A stretch of DNA of 64,000 bases from Caulobacter sp. Its GTDB lineage: Bacteria; Pseudomonadota; Alphaproteobacteria; Caulobacterales; Caulobacteraceae. The DNA is taken from the NCBI GenBank assembly GCA_029866155.1, contig JARWZW010000031.1, positions 62,001 to 126,000 on the forward strand, written 5' to 3'. Each line of letters opens with the position of its first letter. Position 1 is the first letter of the stretch. Positions 39,238 through 48,276 of the stretch are shown here, piece after piece. The notes beneath the pieces were generated by a model that was not told the DNA's origin, did no database searches, and worked only from the letters and a program-made list of their open reading frames with translations. Made by a program: the position numbers and the translations under genes.

Positions 39238-40187
39238 GGCCGGGCCCTCACCAGAGAAACAAAGATATCCTCCAGGCTGGACTGGTGGGTCTGCAGGTCC
39301 TTGAAATCGATGCCGAGGCCATGGAGGCGCCGGATCAGGTCGGCGATGCCGGTCTCCTCGGCCTGGGCGTCGAAACTGTAGACCAGCTCGTGACCATCCG
39401 CCTGCAGGGCCAGGGGCTCTCCGGCCAGTTCCGCCGGCAGGACCGCCAGAGGATTGCGCAGATGCAGGGTCAGCTGCTTGCGGCCCAGCTTGCGCATCAG
39501 GGCGTCCTTGTCCTCGACCAGGATGATCCGGCCGTTGCTGATCACTCCGATCCGGTCGGCCATCTCCTCGGCCTCCTCGATATAGTGGGTGGTCAGGATG
39601 ATGGTCACCCCGGTGTCGCGAAGCGCCCGGACCATGTCCCACATGTCCTTGCGCAGCTCCACATCGACCCCGGCGGTGGGTTCGTCCAGGAACAGGATGC
39701 GCGGCTCGTGGCTCAGGGCCTTGGCGATCATCACCCGCCGCTTCATGCCCCCCGACAGGGTCATGATCTTGGCGTCCTTCTTGTCCCATAGGGACAGGTC
39801 GCGCAGCAGCTTTTCGATGAAGGCCGGGTTGGGCGGCTTGCCGAACAGGCCCCGGCTGAAGGTGACGGTCGCCCGGACGGTCTCGAAGGCGTCGGTGCTG
39901 ATCTCCTGCGGCACCAGGCCGATCTTGGTCCGGGCCGAGCGATAGTCGATGGCGATGTCATGGCCATCGGCGATGACCCGGCCTTCGGTGGCCCGGACAA
40001 TGCCGCAGATGATGCTGATCAGGGTGGTCTTGCCCGCCCCGTTGGGTCCAAGCAGGGCGAAGATCTCGCCCGGCCGGATGTCTAGATCGACCTCGCTCAG
40101 GGCCGCATGCCCCCCGGCATAACGCTTGGACAGGCCGCGGATCTGGATGATCCCGGGCGTTTCTATCGGTGATGGATATGGCTGCAC
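39234..40187 (-). CDS. ABC transporter ATP-binding protein (YadG/DrrA-like)
   Basis: About 317 residues. Walker [11 protein letters not shown]-loop LVPQE, signature LSGGMKRRV, Walker [11 protein letters not shown] and H-loop LTTHYIEEA are all present, so it is an active ATPase. The C-terminal extension (about 230-317) is typical of exporters of the ABC-2 class. The start is the GTG at 40187, preceded by GAGGGGG. It forms an operon with the permease, overlapping by ATGA. Confidence 0.94.
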   Translation of the reverse strand: MQPYPSPIETPGIIQIRGLSKRYAGGHAALSEVDLDIRPGEIFALLGPNGAGKTTLISIICGIVRATEGRVIADGHDIAIDYRSARTKIGLVPQEISTDAFETVRATVTFSRGLFGKPPNPAFIEKLLRDLSLWDKKDAKIMTLSGGMKRRVMIAKALSHEPRILFLDEPTAGVDVELRKDMWDMVRALRDTGVTIILTTHYIEEAEEMADRIGVISNGRIILVEDKDALMRKLGRKQLTLHLRNPLAVLPAELAGEPLALQADGHELVYSFDAQAEETGIADLIRRLHGLGIDFKDLQTHQSSLEDIFVSLVRARP

Positions 40188-40427
40188 GGATCCCCCTCGG
40201 CGGCTGTGGCGGACAGATGGGGTGGATCGAACCGGTTGGCTAGCGCAAGTCCGGGCCCGTGCGCCCTTATCCTTGCGAATTCGCCACGCGCTGGACGATC
40301 GGCAAGGATGACCCTCCTGACTCTGTCCCAAGGATATCCCAGATCGCCCCTTCCCCATATGAACCGCGATAACTAAACTAAGGACCGAGACGGCCCGTGA
40401 GCGGCCGCTGACGCCAGGGAGCGAGCC
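40188..40427. promoter_or_regulatory. Divergent promoter region, ABC exporter / aldehyde dehydrogenase
   Basis: 240 bp between divergent genes. A less GC-rich segment (about 40355-40385) reads AACTAAACTAAGG and may be part of a promoter for the aldehyde dehydrogenase. The rest holds nothing I can name. The dehydrogenase ATG follows AGGGAGCG. Confidence 0.4.
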
Positions 40428-41867
40428 ATGCGCGATTATCTGAAGTTCTACATTGACGGCAAATGGGTGGATCCGGTCACCCCCAAGACCCTCGAAGTCA
40501 TCAATCCCGCCACCGAAGACGTGGCCGGCCATATCTCCATGGGTTCGGAAGCCGATGTCGACGCCGCCGTGAAGGCCGCGCAGAAGGCCTTCACCAGCTT
40601 CAGCCAGACCACCCGCGAACAGCGGATCGAACTGCTCGAGCGGATCGTCGTCGAGTACCAGAAGCGCTACGAGGATATGGCCAAGGCCATCACCGAGGAA
40701 ATGGGCGCCCCGTCCTGGCTGGCCCAGCGCGCCCAGGCCGCCATGGGCCTTGGCCATCTCCAGACCGCCATCGAGGTCCTTAAGACCTACAAATTCGAGG
40801 AAGACCGCGGCACCACCCGCCTGGTCAAGGAACCGATCGGCGTCTGCGGCTTCATCACCCCCTGGAACTGGCCGGTGAACCAGATCGCCTGCAAGGTGGC
40901 CCCGGCCATCGCGACGGGCTGCACCATGGTGCTAAAGCCTTCGGAAGTCGCACCCTTCAGCGGCTATATCTGGACCGAGATCCTGCATGCCGCCGGCGTG
41001 CCGGCTGGCGTCTACAACATGGTCAATGGCGACGGCCCCGTGGTCGGCGCCGCCATCAGCAGCCATCCGGGCGTCGACATGGTGTCCTTCACCGGTTCGA
41101 CCCGGGCCGGCATCGAAGTGGCCAGGAACGCCGCCCCGACCGTCAAGCGGGTTCACCAGGAACTTGGCGGCAAGAGCCCCAACATCATTCTGGAAGACGC
41201 TGACTTCGCCAAGGCCGTGGCCGGCGGCGTCGGTTCCGTGATGATGAACTCCGGACAGTCCTGCAACGCCCCGACCCGCATGCTGGTCCCGGCCAAGAAG
41301 ATGGACGAGGTCATCGCCATCGCCCGCGCCACCGCCGAAGCCCACACCGTCGGCGACCCCAATGGCAATTCCAAGATGGGCCCGGTGGTTTCCGAGATCC
41401 AGTGGAACAAGATCCAGGGCCTGATCCAGAAGGGCATCGACGAGGGCGCCACCCTGGTGTCCGGCGGCGTCGGCCGTCCCGAAGGCCTGGACAAGGGCTA
41501 TTATGTAAAGCCCACCGTCTTCGCCAATGTGACCAACGAGATGTCCATCGCCAAGGAAGAGATCTTTGGCCCGGTGGTCTCCATCCTCGGCTATGACACG
41601 GTCGAGGAAGCGGTCCATGTCGGCAACGACACCGAATATGGTCTGGCCGCCTATATCTCCGGCACCGACCAGGCCAAGATCCGCGAAGTGGCCAGCAAGC
41701 TGCGGGCCGGTCAGGTCAATATCAACAGCGCCGGCACCGACATGATGGCCCCCTTCGGCGGCTTCAAGATGAGCGGCAACGGCCGCGAATGGGGCGACCA
41801 CGCCTTCGGGGAATTCCTCGAGACCAAGGCCGTCCTGGGCTACTCGGCGCCGCAAGCCGCCGAATAG
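40428..41867 (+). CDS. NAD(P)-dependent aldehyde dehydrogenase
   Basis: 479 residues, normal for the family. The general base Glu245 lies in QELGGKSPN and the nucleophile Cys279 in [17 protein letters not shown] (cofactor region), FTGSTRAG (dinucleotide-binding) and EEIFGPV are also present. It oxidises an aldehyde to its acid. Codon use is strongly optimised (AAG, GGC, ACC), suggesting high expression, and a strong terminator follows. In this neighbourhood it could take aldehydes from alkane or aromatic breakdown, but specificity cannot be read. Confidence 0.95.
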   Translation: MRDYLKFYIDGKWVDPVTPKTLEVINPATEDVAGHISMGSEADVDAAVKAAQKAFTSFSQTTREQRIELLERIVVEYQKRYEDMAKAITEEMGAPSWLAQRAQAAMGLGHLQTAIEVLKTYKFEEDRGTTRLVKEPIGVCGFITPWNWPVNQIACKVAPAIATGCTMVLKPSEVAPFSGYIWTEILHAAGVPAGVYNMVNGDGPVVGAAISSHPGVDMVSFTGSTRAGIEVARNAAPTVKRVHQELGGKSPNIILEDADFAKAVAGGVGSVMMNSGQSCNAPTRMLVPAKKMDEVIAIARATAEAHTVGDPNGNSKMGPVVSEIQWNKIQGLIQKGIDEGATLVSGGVGRPEGLDKGYYVKPTVFANVTNEMSIAKEEIFGPVVSILGYDTVEEAVHVGNDTEYGLAAYISGTDQAKIREVASKLRAGQVNINSAGTDMMAPFGGFKMSGNGREWGDHAFGEFLETKAVLGYSAPQAAE

Positions 41868-41892
41868 GCTTCAGGTCGCAAGGCTGAAAATC

Positions 41893-41926
41893 AGGCCTCC
41901 CCGGGAAACCAGGGAGGCCTTTTTTT
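41893..41926 (+). terminator. Rho-independent terminator after the aldehyde dehydrogenase
   Basis: AGGCCTCCC (41893-41901) pairs perfectly with GGGAGGCCT (41912-41920), with a 10-base loop and a run of seven T ending at 41926. This is a textbook intrinsic terminator 26 bp after the stop codon. Confidence 0.93.
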
Positions 41927-41934
41927 GGTTGATC

Positions 41935-42217
41935 CTGCCTCCTTGGGGCAGGGGGACCATCGCCAAGCGAGGGTGGATGGCGTCCCCATCGGTGGGTCGG
42001 CTGTGCGGACCGACCGGTGACATGGGATAATCACCCTCCCCGCTTCGAGCGCCCCGGAGAGTTCATGATCTGCCCTGCCAAAACCGGAAAAAGATCCGAG
42101 AAAACGCCGGACAAATCGGGACCGAAATCGGCCACCACCCGGACAACAACAGGACCGAAATCGGCGACCACCCGGACAACGGCAGGACCCCAAACGACCT
42201 GTCCAACAGGACGGACC
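41935..42217 (+). repeat. 283-bp structured dispersed repeat, copy A
   Basis: Aligns without gaps to the reverse complement of 59684-59966, with about 52 mismatches by hand count (about 82% identity). Order: hairpin CTGCCTC/GGGGCAG (41935-41951), a second region bounded by GGGGAC/GTCCCC, a 6-bp hairpin (41995-42000 with 42010-42015), the invariant GGGATAATCA, a purine-rich CGGAGA, then an ATG at 42065 opening a short frame with a 33-bp unit repeated twice (42119-42151, 42152-42184). It sits between the dehydrogenase terminator and the CoA-ligase gene. No transposase is nearby. Confidence 0.8.
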
Positions 42218-42430
42218 GCGCGTCAGCAGAGATGGCGACAGCGCTGCGCCAGCGCAGAATCATGTCAAAACTTGCATATATACAAAGACATATCAGAGTC
42301 GTCCGACCCATCGGCCGTCATTCGCGATGGGGCTGCCGCATGGTCCCGAATGCGATGTTCTGATTTTTCTTTGCCAATCGGAAACATCAGCCTGAACACA
42401 GCACGAAGAAATCTTGCGAAAGCGCGCTAA
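42065..42430 (+). other. Short open frame carried by repeat copy A (coding status unclear)
   Basis: Opens MICPAKTGKRSEKTPDKSG, then GPKSATTRTTT and a near repeat of it, then diverges from copy B after about codon 51. Frame is kept between the two copies, and CGGAGA precedes both ATGs. However, of the codons that differ in the shared part, about five changes are silent and a dozen alter the residue, so there is no sign of protein-level selection. More likely a structured DNA or RNA repeat with a fortuitous frame. Confidence 0.25.
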
Positions 42431-42533
42431 CTCCGTCCGTCGACTCGCCCATCGCCATCTCGACATCCCATCCCGGTTTTGGTCATCTGCGCCGGAACCG
42501 TCCATCAGAGACGCAGAACCTCGGGGAAGAACC
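42218..42533. promoter_or_regulatory. Upstream region of the CoA-ligase gene
   Basis: About 316 bp after repeat A and before the CoA-ligase ATG. The part at about 42262-42295 is AT-rich (CTTGCATATATACAAAG) and is the best place for a promoter. No confident operator is visible. The gene start is preceded by CGGGGAAG. Confidence 0.4.
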
Positions 42534-44105
<1,572 letters not shown>

Positions 44106-44120
44106 GGCTTGAACACCCTC

Positions 44121-44168
44121 GAGCATGTTCCGATAGGTGTGAAGCGGCTATCGGATCCAAACATGCTC
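44121..44168. repeat. Complete GAGCATGTT-type nested palindromic repeat
   Basis: GAGCATGTT (44121-44129) pairs with AACATGCTC (44160-44168) and, inside it, CCGATAG (44130-44136) pairs with CTATCGG (44148-44154). Both stems are perfect. A partial copy follows priA at 38429. It lies 15 bp after the CoA-ligase stop. Confidence 0.8.
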
Positions 44169-44175
44169 TAACACT

Positions 44176-44232
44176 TTGAATCAGAGCCTGTTTTTCCACT
44201 ATGATCGGTTCGAACATAGCGGAACAGGCTCT
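44176..44232. repeat. Palindromic dispersed repeat, copy 2 (inverted relative to 7673)
   Basis: GAGCCTGTT (44184-44192) pairs with AACAGGCTC (44223-44231). The reverse complement of this segment matches 7673-7730 over its whole length, including the TGATTCAA tail, with the outer stem changed in a paired way (T/A for C/G). It abuts the GAGCATGTT repeat, so two families are stacked here. Confidence 0.78.
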
Positions 44233-44277
44233 CGCGGAAACCATGTCCCCCTTGGCCGATCAAAGCCGGAGCGCCCC

Positions 44278-45246
44278 ATGACCCCCAACTTCCAGATGAT
44301 CCAGACCAATGGCGTGACCCTGAGGGCTGTGGTCGAGGGGACCGGCCCCCTCGTGGTCATGGTCCATGGCTTTCCCGAAAGCTGGTACAGCTGGCGCCAC
44401 CAGATCGGTCCCATCGCGGCGGCCGGTTTCACCGCCTGCGCCATTGACGTCCGGGGCTATGGCGGCTCCGACAAGCCCCATCCGGTGGAGGCCTACAGTC
44501 TCGAGGCCCTGACCGGCGACGTGGCCGGGGTGATCGAGGCCCTGTCGCCCGACGGAACCGGCGTGCTGATCGGCCATGACTGGGGGGCCCCCATTGTCTG
44601 GAACACCGCCCTGACGCGGCCTGACCGGGTGCGGGCCGTGGCGGGCCTGTCGGTGCCCTATACCGGGGTTCCGGCCTTCAACTTCCTGGACCTGGTCAAG
44701 GTCGCCTTCACCGACAAGGGCCGGTTCTTCTACCAGGTCTATTTCCAGGACGAGGGGGTGGCCGAGGCCGAGATGGAGGCCGATGCCCGCGGCGCTCTGC
44801 GGCGCTTCTACTACGCCATCAGCGGCGATGCGCCGGATGGAACCTGGCCCGTGGACAAGCCCCATGGCGCGCCCCTGCTGGAGCGGCTTCCCGACCCCCA
44901 GCCCTTTCCGGCCTGGCTGACCGAGGCGGACATCGACTATTTCACCGCCGAGTTCGAGGCCTCGGGCTTTCGCGGCCCCATCAACCGCTACCGCAACCAT
45001 GGCCGGGACTTCGACTGGCTCCAGGGCTTCAAGGACCGGGTCCTGGACCAGCCCTCGCTGTTCATCGGCGGCAATCGCGACCTGGTTCTGAAGATGCTGC
45101 CCGGAGTCGATCCCCTGGCAGTGATGACCCCGCATCTGCCGGGCCTTCGCGGCGCGACCGTGCTGGACGGCTGCGGCCACTGGACCCAGCAGGAGCAGCC
45201 GGAAGCGGTGACGGCCCTGTTGCTGGACTGGCTCAAGGGCCTCTGA
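44278..45246 (+). CDS. Alpha/beta hydrolase, epoxide hydrolase-like
   Basis: 322 residues from the ATG at 44278. HGFPESWYSWRHQ carries the oxyanion HGxP motif. The nucleophile Asp101 lies in GHDWGAPI, and the catalytic His301 in GCGHWTQQEQP. Asp nucleophile plus HGxP is the pattern of epoxide hydrolases (and fluoroacetate/haloalkane dehalogenases), so epoxide ring opening is the best guess. It lies downstream of a CoA ligase and upstream of a feruloyl-CoA-synthase-like gene. Confidence 0.88.
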   Translation: MTPNFQMIQTNGVTLRAVVEGTGPLVVMVHGFPESWYSWRHQIGPIAAAGFTACAIDVRGYGGSDKPHPVEAYSLEALTGDVAGVIEALSPDGTGVLIGHDWGAPIVWNTALTRPDRVRAVAGLSVPYTGVPAFNFLDLVKVAFTDKGRFFYQVYFQDEGVAEAEMEADARGALRRFYYAISGDAPDGTWPVDKPHGAPLLERLPDPQPFPAWLTEADIDYFTAEFEASGFRGPINRYRNHGRDFDWLQGFKDRVLDQPSLFIGGNRDLVLKMLPGVDPLAVMTPHLPGLRGATVLDGCGHWTQQEQPEAVTALLLDWLKGL

Positions 45247-45325
45247 AAAGCGGTGTTTGACTCCCCTTGGGGCAGGGCTAGTCTCAAGGGAACAACGATA
45301 AAATGAGCTTTCAGGGAGAGCGCCG

Positions 45326-47191
45326 ATGACCCCGCCCGATGGCGCGGCTGCAGTTGCGGCTGTGCGGCCTGATTTCAAATCCCTGCCCATGAAGGGTCCG
45401 GATGTGACGGTCGAGCGCCGGGCGGATGGCAGCGTCCTGGTTCGCTCCAACCATGCTCCCGGCCAGGGCCCGCGCTCGATCGCCCACCTGTTGCGCGACA
45501 AGGCGGCCCTCCATCCGGACCGGCCCTATATGCGCCAGCGCGAGCCGGGCCACGGTCCCTGGCGGGGCGTCAGCTACGGCGAGACCCTGGGCTTTGCCGA
45601 GGCCATCGCCCAGTGGCTGCTGGACCGCGGCCTGACCGCCGAGGACAGCGTCATGGTCCTGTCCGCCAACAGTATCGAGCATGCCCTTGTGGCGCTGGGC
45701 TGCTATACGGCCGGAGTTCCTGTGGCTCCGATCAGCCCGGCCTACAGCCTGATCTCCAGCGACCACGCCAAGCTGAAACACTGCGTCTCGGTGGTGAAGC
45801 CCAGGGTGATCTTCGCCCAGTCCGGCGCGATGTTCGCCCGGGCCTTCGAGACCCTGAAGGGCCTGGGCCAGGACCTGGTCCTTGTGACCGTCGACGGCGA
45901 GGGTGACGGCGCGGTCGCCTTCGCCGAATTGCTGGCCACCCCCCCGACCGCCGCCGTCGAGGCGGCCCGGGAGGCCCTGGACCACCATACCGTGGCCAAG
46001 TACCTCTTTACCTCAGGCTCGACCGGTATGCCCAAGGCGGCCCCCCAGACCTTCGGCATGATGGCCGGGGTGATCGCCGGCCAGGACGGCCTGAGGTCAG
46101 AGGATCCGGATCCGGACTACATCCCCGAGAGCCTGGAATGGATGCCCTGGAGCCATATCAGCGCCGGCAATATCGGGTTCAACGGCAATCTCTGGGCCGG
46201 AGGCACTGTCTATCTGGACGAGGGAAAGCCCCTGCCGGGGCTGTTCGAGACGACGATCAAGAACCTCTATGAGGTCTCGCCCACGGTCTTCGGCTCCGCC
46301 CCCATCGCCTTCGGCATGCTGGCCGAGGCCATGGAACGCGACCCCGTGCTGCGCAAGTCGTTCTTCAGGAACCTTCGCTACATGGGCTACGGCGGCGCGA
46401 CCCTGAGCAATGACGTCAATGAGCGGCTCCAGGCCCTGGCCATCGCCGAGACCGGCCAGCGCATGCCCCTGACCACCATGTATGGCGCCACGGAAACGCA
46501 AGGCATCACCGTCACCCACTGGGCGACAGAGACGGTCGGGCTGGTCGGCCTGCCCCTGCCGGGGATCACGCTGAAGCTGGTCCCCAACGGGACCAAGATG
46601 GAGGTGCGGGTCAAGGGCCCCACGGTCACCAGTGGCTATGTCGGCGATCCGGAAAAGACCGCCGCCGCCTTTGACGAGGAAGGCTTCTACAAGCTGGGCG
46701 ACGCCGCCCGGTTCATTGACGAGGACGATCCGGCCCAGGGCCTGATGTTCGACGGCCGGGTTACCGAGGACTTCAAGCTGGACAGCGGAACCTGGGTCTC
46801 CGTCGGCACCCTGAGGCCCGAGATCGTCGCCGCCTGCACACCCTGGATGCAGGATGCGGTGATCACGGGCCAGGACAGGCCCTTCATCGGCGCCATGATC
46901 TGGCCCTCCATGGCTGGAATGCAGTCCCTGGCGTCGGACCAGGGCCCAGGTTCGCCCCTCGAGAAACTCAAGGTCCTGGTGGCGGACAGCCTCGCAGCCT
47001 TCAACGCCACGGCCGGCGGACTGTCGCGCCGCATCGGCCGCTTCACCATCATGATGGAGCCGCCGTCCATCGATGCCGGGGAGATCACCGACAAGGGCTA
47101 TGTCAACCAGCGCGCCACCCTGGAACGTCGCTCTGCCCTGGTGGACAGTCTGTATTCCGACGATGTCCCGGATCATGTCGTCCAGCTCTAG
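45326..47191 (+). CDS. Feruloyl-CoA synthase-like AMP-binding enzyme
   Basis: 621 residues. The adenylation loop is LFTSGSTGMPKAAPQT (about 231-246) and YGATETQG follows; the long form with a C-terminal DGRVTEDFKLDSGTWVSVG is typical of feruloyl-CoA synthases, which differ from ordinary acyl-CoA ligases at this point. It would activate a hydroxycinnamate or related aryl acid. The ATG follows GGGAGAG. A TTGACT with TAGTCT 16-17 bp downstream (about 45257-45285) may be its promoter. Confidence 0.9.
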   Translation: MTPPDGAAAVAAVRPDFKSLPMKGPDVTVERRADGSVLVRSNHAPGQGPRSIAHLLRDKAALHPDRPYMRQREPGHGPWRGVSYGETLGFAEAIAQWLLDRGLTAEDSVMVLSANSIEHALVALGCYTAGVPVAPISPAYSLISSDHAKLKHCVSVVKPRVIFAQSGAMFARAFETLKGLGQDLVLVTVDGEGDGAVAFAELLATPPTAAVEAAREALDHHTVAKYLFTSGSTGMPKAAPQTFGMMAGVIAGQDGLRSEDPDPDYIPESLEWMPWSHISAGNIGFNGNLWAGGTVYLDEGKPLPGLFETTIKNLYEVSPTVFGSAPIAFGMLAEAMERDPVLRKSFFRNLRYMGYGGATLSNDVNERLQALAIAETGQRMPLTTMYGATETQGITVTHWATETVGLVGLPLPGITLKLVPNGTKMEVRVKGPTVTSGYVGDPEKTAAAFDEEGFYKLGDAARFIDEDDPAQGLMFDGRVTEDFKLDSGTWVSVGTLRPEIVAACTPWMQDAVITGQDRPFIGAMIWPSMAGMQSLASDQGPGSPLEKLKVLVADSLAAFNATAGGLSRRIGRFTIMMEPPSIDAGEITDKGYVNQRATLERRSALVDSLYSDDVPDHVVQL

Positions 47192-47243
47192 ACCGCCGCC
47201 TCGCCCCCTGGGGTGAGGGACCAGAACCAAGAAGGAGATCGCC

Positions 47244-48173
47244 GTGCTCGACCCCCATTTCCGCGCCATGCTGGACGAGGCTGCGGCCATAGAGGCGCCG
47301 CCCCTGGACGCCCTGCCCGTGGAACTGATCCGCATGGGCTATGTCGCCCAGCGCGCCGGGCTTGACGCCGGCGCCCCCAAGGACCTGGCCGTCCGCGATC
47401 TGGAAATCCCCGGCCCCGGCGGGCCTATCCGGGCGCGCCACTATGCGCCCAAGGACGCCCCGGCCGTGACCGGCGGCCTTGTCTATTTCCACGGCGGCGG
47501 CTTTGTGGTCGGCGATCTGGAAACCCATGACGACTTCATGCGTCGGCTCTGCGCCGCCTCCGGCGTCCGGGTCCTGGCCGTCGACTATCGCCTGGCGCCG
47601 GAACACCCCTTCCCGGCGGCCCATGACGACGCTCTGGCGGCGACCTGCTGGGCCTTCGACCATGCCGCGGAGATCGGCTTCGACCCGGCCAGGATCGCCG
47701 TGGGCGGATGCAGCGCCGGTGGCAACCTGGCCGCCTGCATGGCCCTGGAATTGCGGGATGATCCGGTCCGCAGACTGGCCTTCCAGCTCCTGCTCTATCC
47801 GGTGACAGCGATGGAGCAGGACACAGCCTCGCGCCGCGAACTGGCCACCGGCTATGTCCTGACCGCCGAGATCATGGCCTGGTTCGGCAAGCACTTCGCC
47901 GCCGCCGGCCATCCCCAGGGCCGCAGGGCGGAACCTGCCCATGTTGAAAACCTGAGCGGCCTGGCGCCGGCCTTCATCGCCACCGCAGGGTTCGATCCGC
48001 TGCAGGACGAGGGCCGCGACTACGCCATCCGCCTGAACGCAGCCGGCGTGACCGCCCGGCATCGCCATTATGAGACCTTCGTCCATGACTTCTACATCAT
48101 GGCCTCGGTCTGCCCGGCGGTGATCCCGGCCATCGAGGAGACCGCAGCGGCCCTGAAGGCGGGGTTGGTCTGA
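47244..48173 (+). CDS. Alpha/beta hydrolase, hormone-sensitive-lipase-family esterase
   Basis: 309 residues. HGGGFVVGD (from about 83) is the oxyanion motif of the HSL/GDXG family. The nucleophile elbow reads GGCSAGGN with Ser157; the family consensus has Asp where Cys156 is found here. The acid (DPLQDEG) and histidine (FVHDFY) follow. It hydrolyses small esters. It follows the feruloyl-CoA-synthase-like gene by 52 bp and may release acids for it. Confidence 0.9.
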   Translation: MLDPHFRAMLDEAAAIEAPPLDALPVELIRMGYVAQRAGLDAGAPKDLAVRDLEIPGPGGPIRARHYAPKDAPAVTGGLVYFHGGGFVVGDLETHDDFMRRLCAASGVRVLAVDYRLAPEHPFPAAHDDALAATCWAFDHAAEIGFDPARIAVGGCSAGGNLAACMALELRDDPVRRLAFQLLLYPVTAMEQDTASRRELATGYVLTAEIMAWFGKHFAAAGHPQGRRAEPAHVENLSGLAPAFIATAGFDPLQDEGRDYAIRLNAAGVTARHRHYETFVHDFYIMASVCPAVIPAIEETAAALKAGLV

Positions 48174-48222
48174 CGCCCTTGCGGGCTTCGACAGGTCTCG
48201 CCGGTTCACCAGCCAAAGAAAA

Positions 48223-48250
48223 GGGCGGCCCGGATTGCTCCGGGCCGCCC
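48223..48250 (-). terminator. Terminator after the second TonB receptor gene
   Basis: GGGCGGCCCGGA (48223-48234) pairs perfectly with TCCGGGCCGCCC (48239-48250). Read on the reverse strand the stem is followed by TTTTCTTT, so it fits an intrinsic terminator for the receptor gene, and it could also serve the convergent esterase. Confidence 0.88.
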
Positions 48251-48276
48251 CAATCATTTCGCCTTGGTTCCAGAGA

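Noticed and set aside
42119-42184. Possible CRISPR-like array (33-bp units)
   Set aside because: Only two adjacent units without spacers, and the same pair exists in copy B; it is a tandem repeat.
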